Assembly (NCBI RefSeq): GCF_002005445.1
Contig: NZ_CP014692.1
Location: forward strand, 2,480,001-2,544,000
Direction of reading: 5' to 3'
Length of the DNA: 64,000 nt
Source: Acetobacter aceti
GTDB taxonomy: Bacteria; Pseudomonadota; Alphaproteobacteria; Acetobacterales; Acetobacteraceae
Shown here: positions 10,267 to 19,567 of the stretch, in pieces
How the letters are laid out: each line of letters opens with the position of its first letter
Position numbering within the stretch: position 1 is the first letter of the stretch
The notes under the pieces: model-generated
Databases searched by the model: none
Told to the model about the DNA's origin: nothing
Seen by the model: only the letters and a program-made list of their open reading frames with translations
Position numbers and translations under genes: made by a program

Positions 10267-11916
10267 TCAGACGCGAAGAACGTGAACATCCACGAGCGGA
10301 CGCTTCTGAAGCTTGCGCCCCAGAGCGCGACGCAGCGCTGTCTTGGCAGCTTCCCGGAAGGAAACGTCATCCATGCGCAGTTCATCCGGAATCTCGTCGA
10401 TTGCGTTGGAGAACTCTTCCTGCACGCGGATGCTTTCCGGCTCCCCCGCTTCCAGCAGACCCGGCGCGCTGATCTTCGGCTCACCGATGACGTAGCCTTC
10501 GTCATCAACCGCGACACTGGCGATGATGATGCCGTTGAACAGCATCTTGCGACGGGCCGACAGAACATCACCATCCATCGCCAGCAGACGATTGCCGTCC
10601 ACAGCCAGACGACCCGTCGGCGCAGTGTCGACCACCTGCACCGCACCGGGCGCGAGGTTCAGGATATCGCCGTCTTCCAGCAGGATGGAGGCGATGCCCT
10701 TCTCCTGGGCCAGAGCCGCATGAGCCGTCAGGTGCCGCCACTCACCATGCGTCGGCACGGCGTATTGCGGACGGATCAGGTCATACATCGTCCGCACGTC
10801 ATCAGCCGTCGCATGGCCGGAACAGTGGATCATGTACCCTTCCTTGTCCGTGATGACACGGACGCCGTTACGGGTCAGATTGTCCTGCACCTGCATGATC
10901 GCGCGCTCGTTGCCGGGAATCATGCGGCTTGAATAGATGACCGTATCCCCTTCACCGAGCGCCACGCTCTGATGCGTGTCGGATGCTATCCGCGACAGCG
11001 CCGAGCGGGGTTCGCCCTGACTGCCGGTGATGATCATGACGATCTTGTCGTCCTCGACATTGTTGATCTCATATTCCGGCAGGAACGGCAGCACGCCTGA
11101 GAGATAGCCACACTCACGCGCCGCCACGTCGAGGTTGCGCAGGGAGCGACCGACCAGCACCACGACACGTCCGGCAGCCTGCGCCGCCATGGCGATGGTT
11201 TCAACGCGGGCGACGTTCGATGCGAAGCAGGTGACGGCGATGCGTCCCGTCAGCGTTCCCATCAGTTCCGTCAGGCCCTGACGCACTTCAGCCTCCGAGC
11301 GCGAGGCGCCGGGGGTCATCACGTTGGTGCTGTCACACACCAGCGCCAGCACGCCTTCATCACCGATCTCGCGCAGGCGCTCGATATCGGTCGGCGGACC
11401 AACCAGCGGCGTCGGGTCAATCTTCCAGTCACCGGTATGCACCACAATGCCCTGTGGCGTGCGGATGGCCATCGCCTGCGCTTCCGGCACCGAATGGGTC
11501 ACCGGGATGAACTCGATATCGAACGGGCCGACATTGAAACGTCCACCGCAGGGGATCACGTGGATCTTCACCTGCTGATCGAGGCGCGCCTCACCGAGCT
11601 TGCGACGCAGCACCGTCGCGGCGAAAGGCGTCGCGTAGATCGGACAGCCGAGGCGCGTCCAGAGATGCGCGACTGCGCCGATATGATCTTCATGGGCGTG
11701 GGTGATGACCAGACCGGCCAGCTTCTCCCGACGTTCCACGATATAGGTCGGATCCGGCACCAGAATTTCCGCTTCCGGCGTATCATTGCCGGAGAACCCG
11801 ATACCGCAATCCACAGCGAGCCATGTCTCCCCCAACCTGTAGAGGTTGAGGTTCATACCGATCTCACCCGTTCCGCCGAGTGGCAGAAAGGCCAGACCGC
11901 CATCCTTTTCCGTCAT
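10267..11916 (-). CDS. rnj: Ribonuclease J
   Basis: This 549-residue metallo-beta-lactamase/beta-CASP ribonuclease shows THAHEDHIGAV (the HxHxDH zinc motif), VVHTGDWKID, VCDSTNV, the beta-CASP motif region TCFASNVARVE, GSQGEPRSALSRIA and HCSGHATADD. RNase J combines 5'-3' exonuclease and endonuclease activity and matures or degrades mRNA and rRNA. The start MTEKDGGLAFLPLGGTGEIG is standard for the family. It is the last gene of a tight minus-strand run nuoN-birA-coaX-rnj, 9 bases after the coaX stop, so it is probably expressed by readthrough from upstream. Confidence 0.95.
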   Translation of the reverse strand: MTEKDGGLAFLPLGGTGEIGMNLNLYRLGETWLAVDCGIGFSGNDTPEAEILVPDPTYIVERREKLAGLVITHAHEDHIGAVAHLWTRLGCPIYATPFAATVLRRKLGEARLDQQVKIHVIPCGGRFNVGPFDIEFIPVTHSVPEAQAMAIRTPQGIVVHTGDWKIDPTPLVGPPTDIERLREIGDEGVLALVCDSTNVMTPGASRSEAEVRQGLTELMGTLTGRIAVTCFASNVARVETIAMAAQAAGRVVVLVGRSLRNLDVAARECGYLSGVLPFLPEYEINNVEDDKIVMIITGSQGEPRSALSRIASDTHQSVALGEGDTVIYSSRMIPGNERAIMQVQDNLTRNGVRVITDKEGYMIHCSGHATADDVRTMYDLIRPQYAVPTHGEWRHLTAHAALAQEKGIASILLEDGDILNLAPGAVQVVDTAPTGRLAVDGNRLLAMDGDVLSARRKMLFNGIIIASVAVDDEGYVIGEPKISAPGLLEAGEPESIRVQEEFSNAIDEIPDELRMDDVSFREAAKTALRRALGRKLQKRPLVDVHVLRV

Positions 11917-11925
11917 GTCGTTCTG

Positions 11926-12741
11926 TTATCCTTCTTCCTGTGTACTGTCTGTGATGGTGTGTAATGGCGGCTCCGGGTTTCGTTCGAACAGGAACCGCAA
12001 TCCGTTGATGGTCAATTCAGGGTCGATATGGTCGAAGACCTGTGTTCCTTCGGAGAAGAGCGGCGCGAGACCACCGGTCGCAAGCACCTTCATGGGCGCC
12101 CCGAATTCCCGTTTGACCCGCTCGACAAGCCCTTCGATCAATCCGACATATCCCCAGAACACGCCTGACCGCATGGCCGTGTTCGTGTTCTTTCCAATAA
12201 CAAGGCCGCCTTCCGGGCGACCAATTCCAATCCGCGGCAGGCGTGCCGCGGCCATATGCAGGGCCTCAACCGACAGATTGATGCCGGGAGCAATGATGCC
12301 ACCCAGATAGGTTCCGTCTTCCGCCACGACGTCGAACGTGGTGGCCGTTCCGAAATCGATGACCACCAGCGGGCCGCCATAAAGACGCTGGGCGGCGAGC
12401 CCGTTCAGCAGGCGGTCAACGCCCACTTCCGTTGGATTATCCAGAGCGATCTGGAAACCCCAGTCAAGACGTGGAGACGCCACGAGAGGCTCGACATTGA
12501 AATACTGACGGCAGAGCTGGCGAAGATGATAGAAAGCAGCCGGCACCACCGTACCGATGGCGGCCCCGGTAATATCCTCCGGGGCAATGCCCTCATTATG
12601 CAGAAGGGTCAGCAGCCACACTGCGTATTCGTCGCTGGTGCGCTGCGTCTGCATGGAAATGCGCCACGTTCCGCGCCATTTCTCTCCGTCATCGACAGCA
12701 AAAACAGCGTTCGTGTTGCCCGCGTCAATGACCAGCAGCAC
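11926..12741 (-). CDS. coaX: Type III pantothenate kinase
   Basis: This 271-residue protein starts [16 protein letters not shown], the ASKHA phosphate-1 motif, followed by [16 protein letters not shown], the phosphate-2 motif [29 protein letters not shown] and VLATGGLA. It phosphorylates pantothenate in the first step of CoA synthesis; type III enzymes are not feedback-inhibited by CoA. It overlaps the end of birA by 17 bases and is followed 9 bases later by rnj, an arrangement common in alphaproteobacteria. Confidence 0.95.
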   Translation of the reverse strand: MLLVIDAGNTNAVFAVDDGEKWRGTWRISMQTQRTSDEYAVWLLTLLHNEGIAPEDITGAAIGTVVPAAFYHLRQLCRQYFNVEPLVASPRLDWGFQIALDNPTEVGVDRLLNGLAAQRLYGGPLVVIDFGTATTFDVVAEDGTYLGGIIAPGINLSVEALHMAAARLPRIGIGRPEGGLVIGKNTNTAMRSGVFWGYVGLIEGLVERVKREFGAPMKVLATGGLAPLFSEGTQVFDHIDPELTINGLRFLFERNPEPPLHTITDSTQEEG

Positions 12742-13501
12742 GACCGGTTTCCAGCGTATTCACCTTGGGGTCACCATAAAGCACTTCACCCGTGATCACT
12801 CTCTCGATCTTTCCATTACAGTCGAGGAGCAACTCACCATCCTCACCAATCCCTGCAAATCTGCCTTTAGAATAGTGTCCGCCGCCATTTACTACAAGGG
12901 GCGCATCCAGAGGCAGCGATCGTTCAAGCCACGCGACGCGAATTGCGGCGAAGCCTTGAGCCCTGAAAACCGTCCGCCAGCGCGCCAGTGCGACAAGAAT
13001 TCTCTCCGCGACAGCGCGCGGTTGGCAGGAGGCCGTCCACTCCGCCAGACAGGCCAGTTTACGGCCGGAAATCACGGGAGAAGCCACAAGGTTGGCCCCA
13101 AATCCGATGACCAGCCAAGGCGCGTCTCCCCCACCGGCTTCGACCAGAATACCCGCCATCTTGCGGCCATCCAGCACTATGTCGTTGGGCCATTTGATTC
13201 GAAGACGAGGACTGATCCGGTCTTCAGCAAGCGCATCATGAAACGCAAGAGCTGCAATGAACGCCCATGCACCGGGCTGTTTCCGCTCAGCCATGTCAGG
13301 CCGGATGAGCACTGAAAGCGCCAGACTGTCTCCCGGATCGGCCCAGAGACGCCCTCGACTGCCTCGCGGGCTGGTCTGATGAAACGCCAGCACGGCAAAA
13401 CCGTCCACCTCCCCCGCGTCCGCTTTTGCAAGACAGAGATCGGACGTGGACGGCAGTTCATCGAAACAGGAGAGCCGCCAGCCGAACGGCTGACCAGCCA
13501 T
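12725..13501 (-). CDS. birA: Biotin-[acetyl-CoA-carboxylase] ligase
   Basis: This 258-residue enzyme attaches biotin to the carrier protein of acetyl-CoA carboxylase. Visible motifs are [43 protein letters not shown] (a variant of the ATP/biotin-binding GRGRxGR loop), [22 protein letters not shown] and VIGFGANLV. There is no N-terminal helix-turn-helix, so it is a ligase only, not a repressor. I use the ATG at 13501. A longer frame from a TTG at 13534 would overlap the nuoN stop. The C-terminal end overlaps coaX. Confidence 0.9.
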   Translation of the reverse strand: MAGQPFGWRLSCFDELPSTSDLCLAKADAGEVDGFAVLAFHQTSPRGSRGRLWADPGDSLALSVLIRPDMAERKQPGAWAFIAALAFHDALAEDRISPRLRIKWPNDIVLDGRKMAGILVEAGGGDAPWLVIGFGANLVASPVISGRKLACLAEWTASCQPRAVAERILVALARWRTVFRAQGFAAIRVAWLERSLPLDAPLVVNGGGHYSKGRFAGIGEDGELLLDCNGKIERVITGEVLYGDPKVNTLETGRAAGH

Positions 13502-13526
13502 ACCGCTTTCTCGCGGAACGACATGA

Positions 13527-14951
13527 CTAGTCAATGAGCGCCTGCGCCGCAGCCTGTGCGGCCTCGCTGATCGGGCCCAGACCGATCAGGAACAGCACCG
13601 TGGCGAGCCCCATGGCGATGGACACGAACGAAACGGACGGAGCAGGACGATCAAACGCCGGAGCCGCCGGATCAAAATAGGCCACTTTCACGATACGCAG
13701 GTAATAGAACGCACCAACAATGGCCGACACCACGCCCACAGCGATCAGCGGATACAGGCCAGCATTCCAGGCTGCTGCAAACACCATGAACTTGCCGAAG
13801 AACCCGGCCAGCGGAGGCACGCCGATCATGCTGAACATGCAGATCGCCAGCACCAGAGCCAGCCCCGGATTGGTGCGACCCAGTCCGGCGATGTCGGAGA
13901 TTTCCGTAACCTCACGTCCCTGCCGACGCATGGCGGTGATCACACCGAACGTGCCCGCATTCATGATCAGATAGGTCGTGAGATAGACCAGCGTGCCGGT
14001 CGTTCCTGCCGGAGACGCGGCAGCAAGACCCATCATCGCGTAACCCATATGACCGATCGAGGAATAAGCCATCAGACGTTTGATGTTGCGCTGTGGAATG
14101 GCGGCGAAGGCGCCGAACAGCATGGACAGGGCCGCGATCACCTCGATCAGCAACTGCCAGCGCGGAGACATCGCACCGAACGGTCCCGCCATTACGCGCA
14201 GGATCAGGGCAAAAGCCGCAAACTTCGGGGCTCCGGCCATATAGGCCGTCACCGGCGTCGGCGCACCCTGATAGACATCCGGCGTCCACATGTGGAACGG
14301 CACGGCGGACAGCTTGAACGCCAGTCCGACGATGACGAACACCATGCCAATCACAAGACCAACGGGCAGGATGCCTGCTCCGTTGATCTCGGCCGCGATG
14401 GGCGCATACTCCATCGTGCCCGCGTAGCCGTAAACCAGCGATACACCATAAAGCAGCAGACCGGACGCCAGAGAGCCAAGGATGAAATATTTCAGCCCGG
14501 CTTCGGCCGATCCCAGACGATCACGCTCCAGGGCGCACAGCACGTAGATGGCGAGCGAAGACAGTTCCAATCCGACAAAAAGCGTCATCAGATTGGTCGA
14601 AGACGCCATGACCATCGCGCCTAGCGTCGAGAACAGGACGAGAATGGGCATCTCGAACGGCAGCTCGCGGTGCTCATTGGTGTAACCGACCGACAGCGCA
14701 ATCGCGACCACGCCACCGACAATGGCCAGCAGCTTGATGAAGCGGGCGAACGCATCGACCACGAACAGTCCGTCGTATCCCATGCCCTCCGGCGAGAGAG
14801 CCACCAGAAAACCGGTCACTACAAAGGCCGCGATGCTCAGCGTCGCCGACGGCAGGAAGGCATGACCCTTCTTCGTGAGCACACCCACCGAGAGGATAAG
14901 GAGACCGCTGACCGCCAGAACGATTTCCGGCAAGGCAAGTATCCAGTTCAT
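13527..14951 (-). CDS. nuoN: NADH-quinone oxidoreductase subunit N
   Basis: This 474-residue membrane subunit of complex I is an antiporter-like proton-channel protein with about 14 transmembrane helices. The sequence starts MNWILALPEIVLAVSGL and carries SAEAGLKYFILGSLASGLLLYG, AFKLSAVPFHMWTPDVYQGAPTPVTAY, PQRNIKRLMAYSSIGHMGY and MIGVPPLAGFFGKF, all typical of NuoN rather than NuoM. Its ATG overlaps the stop of a 17-codon ORF that occupies the place where nuoM is expected. GGGGAGA serves as its ribosome-binding site. birA follows. Confidence 0.95.
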   Translation of the reverse strand: MNWILALPEIVLAVSGLLILSVGVLTKKGHAFLPSATLSIAAFVVTGFLVALSPEGMGYDGLFVVDAFARFIKLLAIVGGVVAIALSVGYTNEHRELPFEMPILVLFSTLGAMVMASSTNLMTLFVGLELSSLAIYVLCALERDRLGSAEAGLKYFILGSLASGLLLYGVSLVYGYAGTMEYAPIAAEINGAGILPVGLVIGMVFVIVGLAFKLSAVPFHMWTPDVYQGAPTPVTAYMAGAPKFAAFALILRVMAGPFGAMSPRWQLLIEVIAALSMLFGAFAAIPQRNIKRLMAYSSIGHMGYAMMGLAAASPAGTTGTLVYLTTYLIMNAGTFGVITAMRRQGREVTEISDIAGLGRTNPGLALVLAICMFSMIGVPPLAGFFGKFMVFAAAWNAGLYPLIAVGVVSAIVGAFYYLRIVKVAYFDPAAPAFDRPAPSVSFVSIAMGLATVLFLIGLGPISEAAQAAAQALID

Positions 14952-15001
14952 CGTCCATTCTCCCCGGCGATGACGTGCAGGATTTCAGAAAAACCGCTCA
15001 T
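14948..15001 (-). pseudogene. nuoM: 17-codon ORF at the nuoM position, probable in-frame nuoM deletion scar
   Basis: Between nuoL and nuoN only 46 bases lie outside the two genes. They form an ORF, MSGFSEILHVIAGENGR, whose ATG (15001-14999) overlaps the nuoL stop as ATGA and whose TGA (14950-14948) overlaps the nuoN ATG in the same way. A normal nuoM is about 1.5 kb and stands exactly here. The most economical reading is that an internal in-frame deletion left roughly the first ten and last seven codons. I cannot show that these codons derive from nuoM without a relative for comparison. Confidence 0.55.
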
Positions 15002-16941
15002 TTCAAGAACACCACAGTGGTGACGAACACGACCAGCCCGACAAGCATGGTGAACGCATAGATGGCGATGGACCCGGTCTGCGTGCGCGTGGCGGTGACC
15101 GCCGTGCCGCGCGTGACTTCCGCAAGACCGACGGGGATCTTCTCGATCACCCCCTCATCCACACCATGCCACAGGGCGCGGGCAATGGCGCGATAGGGCT
15201 TCACAAAGATCACGTCATAGAGTTCGTCGAAATACCACTTGTTGAGCAGGAACTGATAAACCGGACGGAAGGATGTCGCGATCTGTCCGGGCAGTTCCGG
15301 CCTGGCGATATAGAGGACATAAGCCAGCGCGATGCCCAGCAGACCGACGATGCTCGGCATCAGACCGATAAGCGTCGGGACATCCTCAAGTGACGCCATG
15401 ACCGTATTGCCCGGCGCGTTGAAGATCGCACCCTGCCAGAACCCTTCCTGCCTGCCACCGATATAGAGTGGAGCCAGAGCCGCACCGGCAACGAGCGCGC
15501 CGATCGACAGGATCAGCACCGGCCCCAACATAACGGCCGGGCTTTCATGAGCGTGATCGTACGCATGCTGGTCACGCGGCTTGCCGTGGAACACGAGGAA
15601 GATCAGACGCCAGCTATACAGCGCCGTGATGAACGCCGTGACCGTGCCGAGTATCCAGCCGTAAGTGCCGATACCGGAATGCGAGACCCATGCCGCGTTC
15701 AGAATGGCGTCCTTCGACCAGTAACCTGCAAAGGGAAACACGCCCGCCAGCGCCAGACTGCCGATCCACATCATGGCGTAGGTCACCGGAATCTTCTTCC
15801 AGAGACCACCCATGCGGAACATGTCCTGCTCCTCGTGCATGGCGTGAATCACGCAGCCCGCGCCAAGGAACAGCATCGCCTTGAAGAAAGCGTGGGTCGT
15901 CAGATGGAAGACCGCCGCCTGATAGGCTCCGACACCGACGGCCATGAACATGTAGCCAAGCTGCGAGCAGGTGGAGTAGGCAATCGTGCGCTTGATGTCC
16001 GGCTGCACCAGACCAACCGTCGCCGCGAAGAAGCAGGTCGTGGCCCCGATCAGCACGATGAAAATCCGTGTGTCAGGCGCGAACTCGACCAGCGGCGACA
16101 TGCGCGCCATCAGGAAGACACCCGCCGTGACCATGGTGGCGGCGTGAATCAGCGCCGAAACCGGTGTCGGACCTTCCATCGCGTCCGGCAGCCATGTGTG
16201 CAGGAAGAGCTGCGCCGACTTGCCCATCGCACCGATGAACAGCAACGTCGCGATGATCTCCAGTACGGAATGAACGGAGCCGAACAGGTAGTAACCTGTC
16301 TGGACGTGGTCCGGGACCGTGGCGAAGATGTCGTCATACTGGACCGTGCCGAACACCACGAAGATCAGGCCGATCCCGACAAGGAAGAACAGGTCGGCGA
16401 TACGGTTGACCACGAAAGCCTTGATCGCGGCGGCGCAGGCGCTGGGCTTCTGATACCAGTAACCGATCAGCAGGTAACTCGCGAGACCGACGCCTTCCCA
16501 GCCGAAGAAGAGCTGGATCAGGTCGTTGGACGTGACCAGCATCAGCATGGCGAAGGTGAACAGCGAAAGATACGAGAAGAACCGGTAACGCGGCATCGTA
16601 TCGTGCGCCATGTAACCGATGCTGTAGATATGCACGAGCGTCGAGACGGTCAGCACCATCGCCACCATGGTGACGGACAGCGTGTCGAACCGCAGCGCCC
16701 AGTTCACGTGGAAGGAGCCGGCATCAACCCAGTGCGCCAGCAGGGCCACGCTGGGCATCCCACCGCCGACCATGCCGCCGAGCAGCGCGCCATAGCTGCA
16801 TACCGTGGCGATGAGCATGCACAGGACCGTCACGGCCTGCGCCGCGCCGTCACCGATGCGCCGTCCGAACAGGCCCGCGATAGCCGAGCCACACAGAGGA
16901 GCGAGTGTCGCGACCGAAAAGAGGATGAGTGCTGCCTGCAT
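14998..16941 (-). CDS. nuoL: NADH-quinone oxidoreductase subunit L
   Basis: This 647-residue protein is the distal antiporter-like subunit of complex I. It has the family core (LFFGWEGVGLASYLLIGYWYQKPSACAAAIKAFVVNR, LHTWLPDAMEGPTPVSALIHAATMVTAGVFLMARM, DIKRTIAYSTCSQLGYMF, HAFFKAMLFLGAGCVIHAM) and a C-terminal lateral-helix extension. It pumps protons in the membrane arm. It starts 5 bases after nuoK. In complete complexes NuoL contacts NuoM, which this operon lacks, so how the arm would assemble is an open question. Confidence 0.96.
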   Translation of the reverse strand: MQAALILFSVATLAPLCGSAIAGLFGRRIGDGAAQAVTVLCMLIATVCSYGALLGGMVGGGMPSVALLAHWVDAGSFHVNWALRFDTLSVTMVAMVLTVSTLVHIYSIGYMAHDTMPRYRFFSYLSLFTFAMLMLVTSNDLIQLFFGWEGVGLASYLLIGYWYQKPSACAAAIKAFVVNRIADLFFLVGIGLIFVVFGTVQYDDIFATVPDHVQTGYYLFGSVHSVLEIIATLLFIGAMGKSAQLFLHTWLPDAMEGPTPVSALIHAATMVTAGVFLMARMSPLVEFAPDTRIFIVLIGATTCFFAATVGLVQPDIKRTIAYSTCSQLGYMFMAVGVGAYQAAVFHLTTHAFFKAMLFLGAGCVIHAMHEEQDMFRMGGLWKKIPVTYAMMWIGSLALAGVFPFAGYWSKDAILNAAWVSHSGIGTYGWILGTVTAFITALYSWRLIFLVFHGKPRDQHAYDHAHESPAVMLGPVLILSIGALVAGAALAPLYIGGRQEGFWQGAIFNAPGNTVMASLEDVPTLIGLMPSIVGLLGIALAYVLYIARPELPGQIATSFRPVYQFLLNKWYFDELYDVIFVKPYRAIARALWHGVDEGVIEKIPVGLAEVTRGTAVTATRTQTGSIAIYAFTMLVGLVVFVTTVVFLK

Positions 16942-16946
16942 GATGC

Positions 16947-17270
16947 TCAGCCCTTCATCGTCGCAACGTCCTCGACCTGAATCGAGCCACGGTTGCGGAA
17001 ATAGACAGTGAGGATGGCGAGGCCAATAGCAGCTTCAGCGGCCGCTATGGTCAGCACGAACAGCGTCAGAACCTGTCCGGAGAGATCACCGAGCACGGAG
17101 GAGAACGCCACCAGATTGAGGTTGGCTGCCAGCAGGATCAGCTCCATCGACATCATGATGATGATGATGTTCTTCCGGTTGAGGAAGATGCCGAACACAC
17201 CAAGCACCAGCAGCGCCGCGCTGACCGTCAGGTAGGGACCGAGCCCGATCTGGGCGATTGCCGTGTTCAT
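16947..17270 (-). CDS. nuoK: NADH-quinone oxidoreductase subunit K
   Basis: This 107-residue protein has three membrane helices and the conserved NuoK core ([31 protein letters not shown]) containing the buried glutamate of the proton path. The family length is about 100 residues. Its start overlaps the nuoJ stop by 4 bases, as typical of translationally coupled nuo genes. Confidence 0.95.
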   Translation of the reverse strand: MNTAIAQIGLGPYLTVSAALLVLGVFGIFLNRKNIIIIMMSMELILLAANLNLVAFSSVLGDLSGQVLTLFVLTIAAAEAAIGLAILTVYFRNRGSIQVEDVATMKG

Positions 17271-17992
17271 TCTGCGTCTCCTTCACCCGGCTCGCGCTTT
17301 TCTGCGGCAGGGACTCCGTAAGAGCCCGGAACGGCTGTCACGTAATAGGAATCATTGGGGCGGATGAAGCCGCCGTTGGCATCCGTGCCCTGCCCCAGCG
17401 GCAGGGTCATCATCTCGAGCGTGTCGGCGCGCTTGCGTTCATGCTGGCGGGAGATGATCTGGCGACGGCCCATCGGACGGTCACGCAGTGTCAGGGTGAT
17501 CGCGCCGATCATGGCGACGAGCAGCACGAGACCGCAAAGCTGGAACAGCAGGATATAGTGCGTGTAGATCAGGTTGCCGAGCGCGCCGGTGTTGGTCGCA
17601 GCGCCTCCGGGCTGGCCGAGGCCGCCCGTAATTGGCGCAGGCATGACCGGGGACATGCCCCAGTGCAGGCCCGCCATCACCAGTTCGACGAACAGGATGC
17701 AGCCGACAACGCCGCCAATGGGCGCGTAACGCTGCAGGCCTTCCCGCATCTTGGTGAAGTCGATGTCGAGCATCATCACCACAAACAGGAACAGCACGGC
17801 GACCGCGCCAACATAGACGATCACCAGGATCATCGCGAGGAACTCGGCCCCGGCGACGAGAAACAGACCTGCCGCGTTGAAGAACGCAAGGATCAGGAAC
17901 AGGACCGAATGGACCGGATTGCGTGCGCTGATCACCATGGCGGCTGAGCCGACCAGAATGGCGGCGAACACATAAAAGACGAGCTGGACCAT
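17267..17992 (-). CDS. nuoJ: NADH-quinone oxidoreductase subunit J
   Basis: This 241-residue protein has five predicted membrane helices in the N-terminal two thirds, with [20 protein letters not shown] and [28 protein letters not shown] typical of NuoJ. The C-terminal 70 residues are hydrophilic and somewhat longer than in E. coli. It forms part of the E-channel region of complex I. The stop overlaps nuoK, and 60 bases separate it from nuoI upstream. Confidence 0.95.
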   Translation of the reverse strand: MVQLVFYVFAAILVGSAAMVISARNPVHSVLFLILAFFNAAGLFLVAGAEFLAMILVIVYVGAVAVLFLFVVMMLDIDFTKMREGLQRYAPIGGVVGCILFVELVMAGLHWGMSPVMPAPITGGLGQPGGAATNTGALGNLIYTHYILLFQLCGLVLLVAMIGAITLTLRDRPMGRRQIISRQHERKRADTLEMMTLPLGQGTDANGGFIRPNDSYYVTAVPGSYGVPAAEKREPGEGDAE

Positions 17993-18052
17993 CAGACACA
18001 GCCTCCACGACAGCAGGCGGCGGACACGGCTACGGACATAGCGTGAGGCCGA

Positions 18053-18541
18053 TCAGCGATAAGGCGCATCAAGCTCGAGCCTCCGTGCCAGCACGCTCTC
18101 CCAGCGGTCGCCGTTCGAGAGCAGCTTTTCCTTGTTGTACATGAGCTCCTCACGGGTCTCCGTGGCGAACTCGTAGTTCGGACCCTCGACAATGGCGTCC
18201 ACCGGGCAGGCTTCCTCGCACAGGCCGCAATAGATGCACTTCGTCATGTCAATGTCGTAGCGCGTGGTGCGGCGGGAGCCGTCGTCACGCGGCTCGGCCT
18301 CGATGACGATCGCCTCCGCCGGGCAGGTCGCCTCGCACAGCTTGCAGGCGATGCAGCGTTCCTCGCCGTTCGGATAGCGGCGCAGCGCATGCTCGCCACG
18401 GAAACGCGGAGAAAGCGGTCCCTTTTCATAGGGGTAGTTGATGGTGACTTTCGGCTTGAACATCGTTTTGAATGTCGAGGCCATGCCCGAGATGATCTCG
18501 GTCAGCAGAAAAGCCTTCAGCGCACGATCCATGCCAGCCAT
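18053..18541 (-). CDS. nuoI: NADH-quinone oxidoreductase subunit I
   Basis: This 162-residue ferredoxin-like subunit has two [4Fe-4S] motifs, [16 protein letters not shown] and [16 protein letters not shown] (clusters N6a and N6b). They carry electrons towards NuoB and quinone. The start ATG overlaps the nuoH stop by one base (TGATG). The length equals that of the alphaproteobacterial family. Confidence 0.96.
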   Translation of the reverse strand: MAGMDRALKAFLLTEIISGMASTFKTMFKPKVTINYPYEKGPLSPRFRGEHALRRYPNGEERCIACKLCEATCPAEAIVIEAEPRDDGSRRTTRYDIDMTKCIYCGLCEEACPVDAIVEGPNYEFATETREELMYNKEKLLSNGDRWESVLARRLELDAPYR

Positions 18542-19563
18542 CAGCTTACTCCCTGCGGCAGAAGACCCGTTGCAAGCAGGAACCCGGCGGTTGCGATCAT
18601 CCAGAGCAGCGAGAATGGCAGGAATACTTTCCAGCCAAGACGCATGAGCTGGTCATACCGGAAACGGGGGAACGTTGCGCGGGTCCAGATAAAGACGAAA
18701 AGACAGAACAGAATCTTGGCGATCAGCCAGAGCGGTCCCGGAATCCATGTCAGCGGCGCGATACCGAGCGGCGGCAGCCAGCCACCAAGGAACAGGATGC
18801 TGACCATGCCGGACATGAGGATCATGTTGGCATATTCGCCAAGGAAGAAGAGACCGAAGGAGAGCGAGGAATATTCGACGAAGAAGCCCGCCACCAGCTC
18901 ACTCTCGCCTTCGGGAAGATCGAATGGCGCGCGGTTCGTCTCGGCCAGCGCCGAGATGAAGAACAGGATGAAAATCGGGAACATCGGCACGCAGAACCAG
19001 ACATGCCGCTGCGCCAGCACGATATCGTTGAGGTTCAGGCTCCCCACCGCCAGCAGCACGGACACAATCACCAGACCGATGGAGACCTCGTAGGACACCA
19101 TCTGCGCGGCGGACCGAAGGCTGCCGAGAAAGGCGTATTTGGAGTTCGACGCCCAGCCCGCGATAAGCATGCCGTAGACACCGAGCGAGGAAATCGCCAG
19201 CAGGTAGAGGATGCCCACATTGATGTTGGCGACCGCCAGCCCGTTGCCCGTCGGAATGACCGCCCACGCCGTCATGGCCAGCGAGAACGTCAGGAACGGA
19301 GCGAACAGGAAGAGGAAACGATTGGCCCCGGTGGGGATGATCGTTTCCTTGGTGATCATCTTGATCGCGTCGGCAAAAGCCTGAAGCAGACCGAAGATGC
19401 CATTCACGTTCGGGCCACGACGCAACTGCATCGCCGCCATCACCTTGCGCTCCATGAGCGTCAGGTAAGCCACACCGATCAGCAGCGGCACGAGAACCGC
19501 GAGCGTCTCCAGCACCATGAGAATGAACTGCCCGGCGAGCGTATGGAAGAAAAAGTCAGCCAC
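18541..19563 (-). CDS. nuoH: NADH-quinone oxidoreductase subunit H
   Basis: This 340-residue membrane subunit links the quinone site to the membrane arm. Diagnostic stretches are [50 protein letters not shown] and [28 protein letters not shown]. It lies between nuoG (4-base gap) and nuoI (1-base overlap). Confidence 0.96.
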   Translation of the reverse strand: MADFFFHTLAGQFILMVLETLAVLVPLLIGVAYLTLMERKVMAAMQLRRGPNVNGIFGLLQAFADAIKMITKETIIPTGANRFLFLFAPFLTFSLAMTAWAVIPTGNGLAVANINVGILYLLAISSLGVYGMLIAGWASNSKYAFLGSLRSAAQMVSYEVSIGLVIVSVLLAVGSLNLNDIVLAQRHVWFCVPMFPIFILFFISALAETNRAPFDLPEGESELVAGFFVEYSSLSFGLFFLGEYANMILMSGMVSILFLGGWLPPLGIAPLTWIPGPLWLIAKILFCLFVFIWTRATFPRFRYDQLMRLGWKVFLPFSLLWMIATAGFLLATGLLPQGVS

Positions 19564-19567
19564 GTTC

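Noticed and set aside
15547..16980. A 477-codon open frame on the plus strand
   Set aside because: It is antisense to nuoL, with the His/Arg/Asp-rich composition typical of antisense translation.
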